Positions 34,151 through 43,567 of a DNA stretch of 64,000 bases are shown here, one piece after another. A program made the translations under genes and the position numbers. Below the pieces are notes generated by a model, which was not told the origin of the DNA, did no database searches, and saw nothing but the letters and a program-made list of their open reading frames with translations. The first letter of the stretch is position 1. Every line of letters starts with the position of its first letter. The stretch comes from a virus. The stretch lies in IMG/VR virus record IMGVR_UViG_3300043411_001639, positions 62,001-126,000 of that record; one strand, 5' to 3'.

Positions 34151-35697
34151 CTGTTAGAATATTTGACTGTATAGCTGACACGTATATTACAAACAAATAT
34201 ATTAACAACACTATGGTATCTCAGTCAAACACAGGAATGGCTGGAACAATAGACTTATTTAAACTTTATGACGAGACTTCAGTTCCTGGTTTGACAGGTT
34301 CGGTTATAGTGGAACAATCAAGAGCATTGTTAAAGTTTGATCTTACGAGTTTAATATCTAGTTCTTTTGTTCCAACAAACGGTTTTAGATGTTTTTTAAA
34401 ACTATCTGACATATATTCTGGTCAACCTGTACCTTCTAATTTTAGTTTACAGTTGTTTCCTCTAGCAAAAGAGTTTGTTGAAGGGAGAGGAATGGATGTT
34501 GTTAGTTTTAGAGATAAAGATTTTACTAACTGGACAACTGCTTCTTCGGGAATAATCTGGACTGTTTCTGGTGCTGGTAGTTCAGGAAGTTTAACAAGTT
34601 CAAATATTGATTATTTTTACACTCCTAGTGCCACTCAGTATTTTTCAAGAGGTGATGAACAACTTTTGATGGATGTTACCAGTTTAGTATCTGGAGTTGT
34701 TGACGGAACTATTCCAAACTATGGTTTTAGACTAGGTTTCACCCAGGCCAATGAACAAGATGCTTACACTTATTTTGTTAAACGTTTTTATTCTAGACAT
34801 GCACTGGACAAATCAAAAAAACCAAAGATTTTGTTTTATGATGATAATTCAAAACAAGACGGGTTTTTATCTACTTGGTTTGGTGTGTCTAGCTCTGTTT
34901 ATCTTTATAACAATAAGATTGATAATACATACAGAAATTTTAAATCAGGAGCCCTTGATTTAACTGGTAGCAACTGTATGAAATTGTTGTTGCTAAGTTC
35001 TAAAAGCATTAATATAACTACAAGTAGTTGGAGTGATAGTTTCAGTTCTAGTATTACTTACGTGACTAGTTCTGTTAGTTACTTTTCCAGTTCTTTCAAT
35101 GTTTCTCAAGTATCAACAGGAATATATTCCAGTTCTCTAATTCTTGATCCACAGGCCGATAGTTCCCTTCAAATATTTATTACTGGTTTGGGGTCACAGA
35201 TATTTTTCAAGCCTATCTGGACCTCTTCTGATGAGACTGTTGTGTATAGAACGGGTAGTTATTATCTTCCAGTATTAAAAAATGAAGGTAGTTCTACTGA
35301 AGCAGAAACAGATGAGGGTTATATAGTTTCTTTGCCTAATCTTAAAGAGACATATACTTCAAGAACAGAAACCCGTGTCCGAGTGTTGTTAAATAAATTT
35401 GGTGGGTTGCCTATATCAAACTATTTCAAAGTACAAAACATTAATCAACCAAAATCAATAGTTGTTTCTTCAATGCATTGGAGACTTAAAAAGGCTTTTA
35501 CAAACGAAGTTTTGTTTGATTTTGATACAACCCACAATGGAACAAAGCTATCCTCTGATAATGAAGGAATGTGGTTTGTTTTATATTGCCAAGACTTGTT
35601 GGTAGGTCAAGTATACGAGATAGAGTTCCTAATAGATCAACCTATTAACAAAACATTTATACTCAACCAAGGTTTTAGATTCAAAATAATTGAATAG
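34147..35697 (+). CDS. Virion protein with DNRLRE-type adhesion domain
   Basis: Residues 5-250 resemble DNRLRE domains: an opening ADTYITNKY, then RALLKFDLTSL and FSLQLFPLAKEFVEGRG, with a final YGFRLGFT strand. Such domains occur in cell-surface and carbohydrate-binding proteins. The rest is Ser-rich beta sequence ending in a jelly-roll-like part. It overlaps the gp6-like gene by four bases, so it is probably a baseplate or fibre-connecting protein. Confidence 0.65.
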   Translation: MTVRIFDCIADTYITNKYINNTMVSQSNTGMAGTIDLFKLYDETSVPGLTGSVIVEQSRALLKFDLTSLISSSFVPTNGFRCFLKLSDIYSGQPVPSNFSLQLFPLAKEFVEGRGMDVVSFRDKDFTNWTTASSGIIWTVSGAGSSGSLTSSNIDYFYTPSATQYFSRGDEQLLMDVTSLVSGVVDGTIPNYGFRLGFTQANEQDAYTYFVKRFYSRHALDKSKKPKILFYDDNSKQDGFLSTWFGVSSSVYLYNNKIDNTYRNFKSGALDLTGSNCMKLLLLSSKSINITTSSWSDSFSSSITYVTSSVSYFSSSFNVSQVSTGIYSSSLILDPQADSSLQIFITGLGSQIFFKPIWTSSDETVVYRTGSYYLPVLKNEGSSTEAETDEGYIVSLPNLKETYTSRTETRVRVLLNKFGGLPISNYFKVQNINQPKSIVVSSMHWRLKKAFTNEVLFDFDTTHNGTKLSSDNEGMWFVLYCQDLLVGQVYEIEFLIDQPINKTFILNQGFRFKIIE

Positions 35698-35721
35698 TGT
35701 ATTTAACAATACATAAATTCT

Positions 35722-38700
35722 ATGCCTGAACTAAACAGATCATTTTCAACCCCTGTTGTAACCAGGAGACAAAACAATATTAATAATAGAACAGGTATTT
35801 TAGAGAATGTTAGTTATTCTCAGATATCAGGTTCAAGTTTTGGTAGTTCGGGTAGTTTTAGATATGATATTCCCGGTTCTGGTTTGAAATCAACTCAAGA
35901 GCTCAATGTTAATTGGTCTGAATTTAAAAACCATGTTTTTTTTAACTCTGCACAAATAAAAACAAATGCTGCTATTCAAAAAATATTTGATGGATTTCCT
36001 TTTGATGGTTCAAAACAAGAATATGAACTGTTTTTTGATGGGATGACAGGATATGAAAAATGGATCTACGATCAGTTTCCAAAGAATGTTGGTTATATGT
36101 TTTTCTCAGGTACTAACGGTACGGAGCTAACAGAAGGAACTTACATAACAGTTAAAGATCAGGCGGGGTTACTGAACTCTGGAAGCTCAACAAATATATC
36201 AGGCAGACAGTTTTTAAATCCTGGTATAAGTTCAGATCTAATGATTGAATTCCAGTTGTTTATACCGCCAGTATCAAACTCAAATCAAATCATTTTACAA
36301 AAACTAAACAACATACAAAATTGTGGTTATCAAATTTGTCTACATGAAACAGGTTCTATAAATGAAACTTCAATAAGTTTTACTGTTGTTTCAAGTTCAC
36401 AAACCTTAACCACTGAATCAAATAAATTAATAGTAAACAAGAACCAGTTCAATCATCTTTGTTTCTTTTGGCAAAGAGCCTCAAATAGTTTGTTTTGTTA
36501 TAACAACCATCAGCTTTTGTCAACAAGTTCAATGCCTGTTCTGATATCCAGTCTTGATTTTAACAGTTATGATTTATTGATTGGATCAGGAACAACAAAC
36601 AGAAACACGGGATTTACTCCAAAAAATACTTTGTCCGGTGCTATGGATGAATTAAGAATTTGGCACAAATTTGTTTCTTCTGATCTTAGACAGAAGAATG
36701 AAAAAAGAAATGTTTATGCTCAACCCAATTTAAATCTTTATTTTAAATTTAATGAACCTTCTGGCAGTAATTCCAAACTAATTCTTGACTATTCGGGCAA
36801 CAGTCTTCATGGAGAGTTATCACAACATGGATTTGGTTTAGGGGTAGGAAACGTTGCAACAGGAAGCATAGCAGGAAGTTCACCTTTAGTAGCTGAAAAA
36901 CCAGAACTAAACCCCAACTTGTTTTCCGTAACAACAGAGTTTGCAACACTAACTTCTAGTTTATTAACTACTGCCAAAACCTACGATAATAACAATCCTA
37001 GCTGGATCTTAAATCTTGTTCCTTCACATTTTTTTCTTGATGGAGATTACGAAGAAGCATTAGCTACGACAGATGGTGAACTCCTAGAAGGAATAAACTT
37101 CTTTGGTTTCAATAAAGCAACCATGAAACAAAGCCAAGTGTTATTATTAGTGTTGTATCTTTGGGCTAAATTCTTTGATGAACTAAAGTTAATGATTGAT
37201 AGTTTTGCTTATCTCAACTATGTTGATTTTATAGAAGAAGACACAATTCCAGATAAATTTCTTCAGTTTTTTGCTAAGAGACAGGGATTTGACCTTCCAA
37301 CTTTGTTTAATAACAGTTCTCTTACGCAGTTCATAGATGGAGAAGACCTTTTGAACAGCGATTTTGGGTTTGGCACCTCTCTTAAAACTATCCAGTATAA
37401 AATCTGGAGAAGAATACTATCCAATATTCAAGACATTAAAAAATCAAAAGGAACTATTCATTCAATCAAATCTTTTATCAGATCAGTTGGAATTGAACCT
37501 GACAATAACTTTAGGATTAGAGAACGTGGTGGTCCTTTAAAAACAAATCTTTCATTCTCAAAACAAAACAAGAGTGAAGTCATGAAACAGATAAATTTTA
37601 TATCAGGAGGTTTATTGACCTCTCCTTATCTGTCAAGCTCAAGAACTTCTACAGAACTAGGATTTCCTGGTATTGCTAACATTCCAAGTGATGGATTGTT
37701 AACTTCTGGTAGTTGGTCTTTTGAACTAATGTTTCAAGTGCCACGAAATGGTGCAAACACATATTCAAGTCAATCATTAGCAAGGTGGTTTACAACAGGA
37801 AGTTTGGGTAAATGTTTAATAGCAGATATTCAAATAGTATCAAGCTCAGGTCTTACAGTTTTCTTTAATCCTTTGGTTGATACAACCCCTGTTTCAATGT
37901 CAGTCAGTTTTGATCCTATGGATAATAATATTTGGAATCTTTGTTTTTCAAAACAAAGAGCTGACCAGTTAGGATTTAACAGTTCCAGCTATCAACTAAG
38001 AGTTGCAAGAAATTCATTTGGAAAAATTGAAACTTGTTATTCTTCTAGTTTGTTTATCAATGATTCCAATAATAATGTCTTTAGTTTTTTATCTAGTTCA
38101 ACAAATGCTTCTGGCAGTTGGTTTGAAATTGGAAGTTCTTCTATAACAAACATTAATACCGGAAGTTTTATGTCAAGTCTCAGTTTTACCGATAGAGTTT
38201 TCAATGGAAAACTATCGCAGATAAGATTTTGGTCTAAGTATCTAACAGATGTTGAGTGGTTTGAACATGTTACTAATCCTAAATCTATTGGAACTTTAAA
38301 CCCAATAGTAAACTATGGGTTTAACACAAAAATAACAGGCAGTTTTGAACGTTTAAGAATTCATGCTCATGTAGATCAACCTGTTACTTCTTCAAATACT
38401 TCTGGTGAGATATTATTAACTGATTTCTCACAAAACAATCTGACTCTTTCTGGTACTAGTTTTCCTATAAATTCCGTTGTAGTACAGCCAAAATTATTTT
38501 ATTACTCATATGTTAACCCTTACTATGATGATCTTTCAACAACAAACAAGGTAAGAATCAGAAGTTTTATCAGTGGTTCCTCTTTTGAAAACAATCAAGA
38601 ACAACACTATGCTCAACAAGGAAAAGTTTATGAACTAAATCCTAATGAGTTAGTACAAGACAACGCAGTGCTATCAATTGACTACTCCGCAGTTGATGCT

Positions 38701-39084
38701 CTAAATCAGGACATAGCAAATATGTTTGGAACACTAGAACTCATTAATAATTCAATTGGAGCCCCTGAATTGATGTTTTCCCCTGATTATCCAGATCTTG
38801 AGTTTTTACAAAAGATTTATTTTAACAACCTAGTTGATCCAATAAATCTTAAAAACTGTTTTGATTTTTATAAATGGTTTGATATTAGTTTTGGTGATTT
38901 TATTAAACAACTGATACCAAGAAAAACAAAGTATTTTGGAATCAACTTTGTCTTAGAATCTCATATGTTAGAACGTCCAAAATTTGAATATAGTTTTGGT
39001 GATAGCTATGTTGGTGAATCAAACAGAGATCCAAGTTCAACTCTTACACTACAGTTCTTTAGAGGAAAAATAAATAGATCATGA
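35722..39084 (+). CDS. Large baseplate protein with two LamG domains and a gpI-like core
   Basis: The 1120-residue protein has a LamG/concanavalin-type domain at about 170-370, with LSGAMDELRIWHKFVSSDLR, and a second at about 660-865, with FNGKLSQIRFWSKYLTDVEW. Between them a helical region (430-640) holds LVPSHFF and KSKGTIHSIKSFIRSVGIEP, which recalls P2 gpI/tail-protein-I domains of contractile baseplates. A C-terminal helical region contains an RKTKYFGINFVLESHML segment. LamG domains bind glycans, so it may join the wedge to host-contacting parts. Confidence 0.7.
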   Translation: MPELNRSFSTPVVTRRQNNINNRTGILENVSYSQISGSSFGSSGSFRYDIPGSGLKSTQELNVNWSEFKNHVFFNSAQIKTNAAIQKIFDGFPFDGSKQEYELFFDGMTGYEKWIYDQFPKNVGYMFFSGTNGTELTEGTYITVKDQAGLLNSGSSTNISGRQFLNPGISSDLMIEFQLFIPPVSNSNQIILQKLNNIQNCGYQICLHETGSINETSISFTVVSSSQTLTTESNKLIVNKNQFNHLCFFWQRASNSLFCYNNHQLLSTSSMPVLISSLDFNSYDLLIGSGTTNRNTGFTPKNTLSGAMDELRIWHKFVSSDLRQKNEKRNVYAQPNLNLYFKFNEPSGSNSKLILDYSGNSLHGELSQHGFGLGVGNVATGSIAGSSPLVAEKPELNPNLFSVTTEFATLTSSLLTTAKTYDNNNPSWILNLVPSHFFLDGDYEEALATTDGELLEGINFFGFNKATMKQSQVLLLVLYLWAKFFDELKLMIDSFAYLNYVDFIEEDTIPDKFLQFFAKRQGFDLPTLFNNSSLTQFIDGEDLLNSDFGFGTSLKTIQYKIWRRILSNIQDIKKSKGTIHSIKSFIRSVGIEPDNNFRIRERGGPLKTNLSFSKQNKSEVMKQINFISGGLLTSPYLSSSRTSTELGFPGIANIPSDGLLTSGSWSFELMFQVPRNGANTYSSQSLARWFTTGSLGKCLIADIQIVSSSGLTVFFNPLVDTTPVSMSVSFDPMDNNIWNLCFSKQRADQLGFNSSSYQLRVARNSFGKIETCYSSSLFINDSNNNVFSFLSSSTNASGSWFEIGSSSITNINTGSFMSSLSFTDRVFNGKLSQIRFWSKYLTDVEWFEHVTNPKSIGTLNPIVNYGFNTKITGSFERLRIHAHVDQPVTSSNTSGEILLTDFSQNNLTLSGTSFPINSVVVQPKLFYYSYVNPYYDDLSTTNKVRIRSFISGSSFENNQEQHYAQQGKVYELNPNELVQDNAVLSIDYSAVDALNQDIANMFGTLELINNSIGAPELMFSPDYPDLEFLQKIYFNNLVDPINLKNCFDFYKWFDISFGDFIKQLIPRKTKYFGINFVLESHMLERPKFEYSFGDSYVGESNRDPSSTLTLQFFRGKINRS

Positions 39085-39863
39085 GTGTTTTCTTAAGTCA
39101 CCATACATCCTATTCAATTAAACCATTTGATGATCTTGAATCAAGTCAGTTAAATAGAAAAAACGGAACTGTTACTAATAACTTTAATGGAGTTTACGAT
39201 AGATCAAGACAAGGAACTGAAATAAGAACTGTTGAAGATATATTAAAAACCAACCAACCAAAACTAAGATCAAGGGGTTTATTTAACACAATTGATAGTT
39301 TTGGCAAAGTAACTCATGAACAAAAACTAAACAACATAGGATCAGTACAAAGTTTTGTTGAATATACAAATCAAAAGTTTTATAATGATCTCCAAGAAGA
39401 ACTTCTTCCTGAAAAGTTTATTGAAAACAATCAGAATGTCTATTACCCATTCTATATGAACTCTGGATTGTATAAAATTGAAAGATGCACAGTAGAAATA
39501 CTACAATCTTATCCTAGTAGATTCCCAGAGTCATCTATAGGGTTTGGAACAACCAGAGGAAAAAATTATGAGCAATTTTCCATTAACACAACCTGTTTTC
39601 TTGATGAGGGAGAAGAGTTTTTAGGGGATACATTGTCTGGATCTATTGTGTTTGAAGGTTGGTTAGCTCCTGTTAGCAACAGTATACAATGTTATTTTGA
39701 ACAAGATCCTACTACAACTTGGGTAGAAAACTTGACTATTACTGACCAACAAATGAAGAATAGTTTAAACTCATTAACAGCTTCATGTCTTGAAACAAAT
39801 TTAGTAATAAACCTTAACAAGAGAACAAGTGTTGTTTTTGATGGCTGGAGGAAAGGAAGTTAA
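39081..39863 (+). CDS. Putative virion protein
   Basis: The 260-residue protein is coupled to the large LamG protein by an ATGA overlap. Residues 20-90 are polar, and VYYPFYMNSGLYKIERCTVE begins a beta-rich C-terminal half. I recognise no domain. Its position in the virion block and composition like its neighbours suggest a baseplate or fibre component. Confidence 0.65.
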   Translation: MSVFLSHHTSYSIKPFDDLESSQLNRKNGTVTNNFNGVYDRSRQGTEIRTVEDILKTNQPKLRSRGLFNTIDSFGKVTHEQKLNNIGSVQSFVEYTNQKFYNDLQEELLPEKFIENNQNVYYPFYMNSGLYKIERCTVEILQSYPSRFPESSIGFGTTRGKNYEQFSINTTCFLDEGEEFLGDTLSGSIVFEGWLAPVSNSIQCYFEQDPTTTWVENLTITDQQMKNSLNSLTASCLETNLVINLNKRTSVVFDGWRKGS

Positions 39864-39868
39864 AATTA

Positions 39869-41443
39869 ATGAGAACAGAAAAAGGTACTAGATTAAAGTT
39901 TCTACCTCCAAAACATCAATTACAACAGCAAAGAATAAAACCCAAAAGAACTAGATTTAGTTTTATTGATGATGAAGTAGTTGATTTTAATGTTTCTGGA
40001 ACTATTAATGCTGGAAATGGTTTGATATCAGGGAGTCAGTTTTTGATAGGACTAGACGTTCATACAACCCTTAATATCCCAGATGGAGTTGTAAGACAAG
40101 ATTCAGTTGAATCAATTATTAAAATTCCATTGAATATTTCTGGTGCAGTCCTACCATTTAAAGACAATGAAATTCCCGAAATTGATAACTCAGCCAATAG
40201 TTTTTATACCACTGGCAGTAGAGTTATAGATATGGGGGATGGATTTCTGTCTCCTTTGTATAACAAGGTTAAATTTGAGATTGATTTAACTCCTAGTTCT
40301 AATACTAGTTTTGGTATGCAAAACTATCTTAGTGGTTCCAATAATTTTGTAATGAGTTATTGGAACCATTTTTTAAACAGATATGAAGGCATAGGATCAG
40401 GAACAGAGTTTAATGCTTATACTAGCAGTTCTGCTAGTTTGTTGGATTTTCTTACAGGCAGTGCAATAAGTTTTGGAGGTTCTACGGGTGGTAGTCCTTT
40501 GTTGGGGGATCTTTCAGGTTCTCAGATACTTGCCAATCCAATAAACACTTTTGGTTTCCCAGGTTGGTCTACTTATGAAGCTTCAAGTTCACAACTATAT
40601 TCTCTTTCAACTAAAATTAAAGAACCATTCCTACTTGAGAAAGTTGTTTTGTATTTTAGTGGTAGTTTAAATGGCCACAACTATGCTTGGGCAGGAGAAG
40701 CTTGTATTACAACTTTTTTTATATTAAATCAAAGAAAAACATTTATTAACAAACTTGAAAACACTGTTTATTATATTTCTTCTGGTTCTACAAGTGTTGG
40801 TTCCATGGTTTTATCTCAAAGTAGTTTAACCACAACAAGAGATTTGATAACTTGGTTACAGTTGTCAAGGCAATCTTCAATCTTAGACCCAGTTGGATTA
40901 CAAAGAGAATACTATTATCCAGATCCAGGAGTAAGAAATAGTTTACAAGGTGAATTCAGTCAACAGTTTATAGTTTCGGGAAATGTTAAATCACCTTTCT
41001 CTTATGCTCCTTCTATTAGTTTTCTTGTGGATTCAAGCAGAAAAACACAGGGTATTCTTGAAAACTATAATGTATCTGGCAGAAATATGATAAATGACTT
41101 GGGGCGTAGTTGGAAAAATCCTTGGTTAAGTTCACAAAATTATATAAATGGTTTGTTTGTTGATCATTATCTCACAGAAAGAACAGCAAACATATCAAAA
41201 GAATATTCACAAAATATACCTTATCTGTTATTACCAACAGATAAGTTAATATTTGGGTGGTGTTTGCCAACAGAATTATATTATTGGAGTCATGACAATG
41301 CTGATCCAATTTTTATAGGGGCCGGGCCAGCATTAACAGGTAGTAATCAGGGGGTTAATAAAATAGTTTTCTATGGTTCTTACCTTTCAGCCAACAAAGA
41401 ACGTCTAACCGAAACACAAGAGGTTATAAAATATGGAATTTGA
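39869..41443 (+). CDS. Putative virion protein, Ser/Gly-rich
   Basis: The 524-residue protein has a basic N-terminus (RLKFLPPKHQLQQQRIKPKR). A long Ser/Gly/Thr-rich beta region follows, including LSGSNNFVMSYWNHFLNRYE and FGGSTGGSPLLGDLSGS. The composition matches the surrounding tail proteins. No enzymatic motif is visible. It overlaps the next gene by 11 bases. Confidence 0.65.
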   Translation: MRTEKGTRLKFLPPKHQLQQQRIKPKRTRFSFIDDEVVDFNVSGTINAGNGLISGSQFLIGLDVHTTLNIPDGVVRQDSVESIIKIPLNISGAVLPFKDNEIPEIDNSANSFYTTGSRVIDMGDGFLSPLYNKVKFEIDLTPSSNTSFGMQNYLSGSNNFVMSYWNHFLNRYEGIGSGTEFNAYTSSSASLLDFLTGSAISFGGSTGGSPLLGDLSGSQILANPINTFGFPGWSTYEASSSQLYSLSTKIKEPFLLEKVVLYFSGSLNGHNYAWAGEACITTFFILNQRKTFINKLENTVYYISSGSTSVGSMVLSQSSLTTTRDLITWLQLSRQSSILDPVGLQREYYYPDPGVRNSLQGEFSQQFIVSGNVKSPFSYAPSISFLVDSSRKTQGILENYNVSGRNMINDLGRSWKNPWLSSQNYINGLFVDHYLTERTANISKEYSQNIPYLLLPTDKLIFGWCLPTELYYWSHDNADPIFIGAGPALTGSNQGVNKIVFYGSYLSANKERLTETQEVIKYGI

Positions 41444-42593
41444 TATAGAACCAACTAAAAATTTATATCTTTCATCAATAGATAAAATTATCACAGGTTC
41501 AATACTTGCAGGAACCAGAGGGGTGGTTGGAAGTAAAATATCTGGTTCTCTTGAATATAGAGGTGATCAAGTTTATTCTAGTTACTATTATAACAAGTTT
41601 AAAAAAACTAGTCTTGGTTCAAATAGACATGTAAATTTTGTTTCACAAGATAAAATTATTTGGGATTCCGTTGTTCCTTCTCCAATAGAGATTTATTTGA
41701 TGAATGGGGCCAAGGTTGTTTCTGCTGAGTATGATACTGATATTTGGAACAACATTTTCGGGCCTCCTCCACTTCCTGATAAAGTTCGTTTGAGAGAGTT
41801 TTTAGTAAAAATTTTTATCGCTAAAGGTTCAAATAGTTTTCTAACTGCAAGTAATGGTGCAACTATAACAGACAACTATTGGTATAGTAGTTTTCCTTTT
41901 CAAAATACATATAAAAATATTACTAGACTGTTCCAGCCTTCAACTACACTGCATTTTACCAAAGGTTACAAAGAGAAATTAAACGGTACTGATTTTCTTG
42001 TTTACCAAAAAGGAGTAACGAACGATGTGTCTGCTTCTTATAAATTTGGAATATCTATTGTAAGCGGAAACAATGGTTTAAGTTCAAGTTTTATACAAGA
42101 AGTTTTATATGAATATGTTGTAACTCCTAGTGTATTTAGTGTTTTAGAGATTGGAAATGCCTCTAGTTTAGAATCAATTCTAAACTTGTCTTCAAAAACA
42201 TTTTATGATTGTTTTTTTGGTATTAGACCAAGGATGGTACAAACAGATCTATCTTATGTAAACACAAGTTCTTTTCCGCAATGTCATTATTCTCAAAGTT
42301 TTGTTGTTGAGAGAGAAGGCTGGAAGTTTGGCTTGTATAATGCTTTCCCAACTAACTATAATGTTGTTTTCAAACGTAATAGTTATGGTCAGATCAGAGA
42401 TTTGTTGGAACCCAGAAAAAGAACTAAAACTTATGAGTTATCAACAGGAACTTTTTTGACTCCTATACAAATTACTTTTGTTTCTGGAACTCAAGCCTAT
42501 TTGACTTCTTCTGAAGCAGATACTCTAGATACTAGAGAAACAGGTATTTATAACTTTGAATATCAATGTGGAAAACCATATGTTGATAATTAA
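41433..42593 (+). CDS. Putative virion protein
   Basis: The 386-residue protein is aromatic- and Ser-rich, with a KYFxK-like absence of long helices, so it is probably all-beta. It begins inside the end of the preceding gene and ends 14 bp before the next, where an AATACT-type sequence precedes the ATG. It probably works with the two proteins upstream. No family recognised. Confidence 0.6.
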   Translation: MEFDIEPTKNLYLSSIDKIITGSILAGTRGVVGSKISGSLEYRGDQVYSSYYYNKFKKTSLGSNRHVNFVSQDKIIWDSVVPSPIEIYLMNGAKVVSAEYDTDIWNNIFGPPPLPDKVRLREFLVKIFIAKGSNSFLTASNGATITDNYWYSSFPFQNTYKNITRLFQPSTTLHFTKGYKEKLNGTDFLVYQKGVTNDVSASYKFGISIVSGNNGLSSSFIQEVLYEYVVTPSVFSVLEIGNASSLESILNLSSKTFYDCFFGIRPRMVQTDLSYVNTSSFPQCHYSQSFVVEREGWKFGLYNAFPTNYNVVFKRNSYGQIRDLLEPRKRTKTYELSTGTFLTPIQITFVSGTQAYLTSSEADTLDTRETGIYNFEYQCGKPYVDN

Positions 42594-42607
42594 TCAATAC
42601 TAGTTGC

Positions 42608-43567
42608 ATGTCAGGAATATTAAATTCAAAAGAAAGAATCTTGGATACTATTATAACACAACAAGGTAGAAAACAAATTTCTACTGGCAAGTTAAAACCT
42701 GTATTTTATTCTTTTTCTGATACTGGTACTTTCTATGATAAACAAGATCTTGACAACCTGGATATTCCTTTTGAACTAGAAGGAAGATTGATGTTTGAAG
42801 CAGCTAGTTTGCCTCAAGACCTAATCTGTCTTGAAAAAGATGATTCTGGTAAACTTATAGTAAAAGAATTTCAAAGAACTTCAGGGAGTTTTGTATTGAT
42901 AAATGGTCAGACTTATGATACTGAAAACCAACTGTTTGTTTCTGAGTCTGCTTCACAACAAAACAGTTTTTTGAGTGGTTCACTAAGAAATTTTATTAAT
43001 TTAAACCTGTTATCCGAAGCAAAAGAACTAGATATTAATACTAATAGTTCTGAGTTTGTGGTTTCTCCTAATTCAGTAACTTTTAATATTACCAGAACTG
43101 TTCCTATGTCTGGAAGTGCTAGGGTGGGGAGCATAGATCAAATAGAAAGCTTGTTTGAAGACAAGAAACTGAGCCATTTATCAAATTTTGATTTCCTACC
43201 CCCGGTTAATATTCCAAGAACAGGAACTACCATCAAACAACCTCTCGGAAACTTTGTTGATCTAAAACAATCTTCTATCCTAACTTTGGCAGATCTTTAT
43301 CAAGAAATAACAAGATTTTCAGACTATATGGTTTCTTTAAATTTTTTATCAACAAGTAAAAACAACCGTATTTTTAGTCAGTTTTATGAAAAATCAGAAT
43401 CTTCAGGTATAAGAAAACTAGATATCATAGATTTTGGTGAATTTGAGGAAAGAAACATAAGAAAACATGTTTTTTTTGCTGGTAAACTTTATAGGGACAG
43501 TACAGGAAGTGACACCTTTGTCAACATGTTTACATTAATCTGGAAGAAAGAGTTGCAAAATGCCTAG
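42608..43567 (+). CDS. Virion protein with N-terminal (I/V)(T)xxGR motif
   Basis: The N-terminus reads NSKERILDTIITQQGRKQI, then LKPVFYSFSDTGTFYDK. The protein at 50314 starts with a similar order (IIVDAVITDAGRQAIA, then SFSVVKWAASDEEVDY). Short leading modules of this kind are conserved in large myophages. The remainder (319 residues in total) is mixed alpha/beta. Two copies of the module in one tail block suggest related attachment points. The function is not known. Confidence 0.65.
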   Translation: MSGILNSKERILDTIITQQGRKQISTGKLKPVFYSFSDTGTFYDKQDLDNLDIPFELEGRLMFEAASLPQDLICLEKDDSGKLIVKEFQRTSGSFVLINGQTYDTENQLFVSESASQQNSFLSGSLRNFINLNLLSEAKELDINTNSSEFVVSPNSVTFNITRTVPMSGSARVGSIDQIESLFEDKKLSHLSNFDFLPPVNIPRTGTTIKQPLGNFVDLKQSSILTLADLYQEITRFSDYMVSLNFLSTSKNNRIFSQFYEKSESSGIRKLDIIDFGEFEERNIRKHVFFAGKLYRDSTGSDTFVNMFTLIWKKELQNA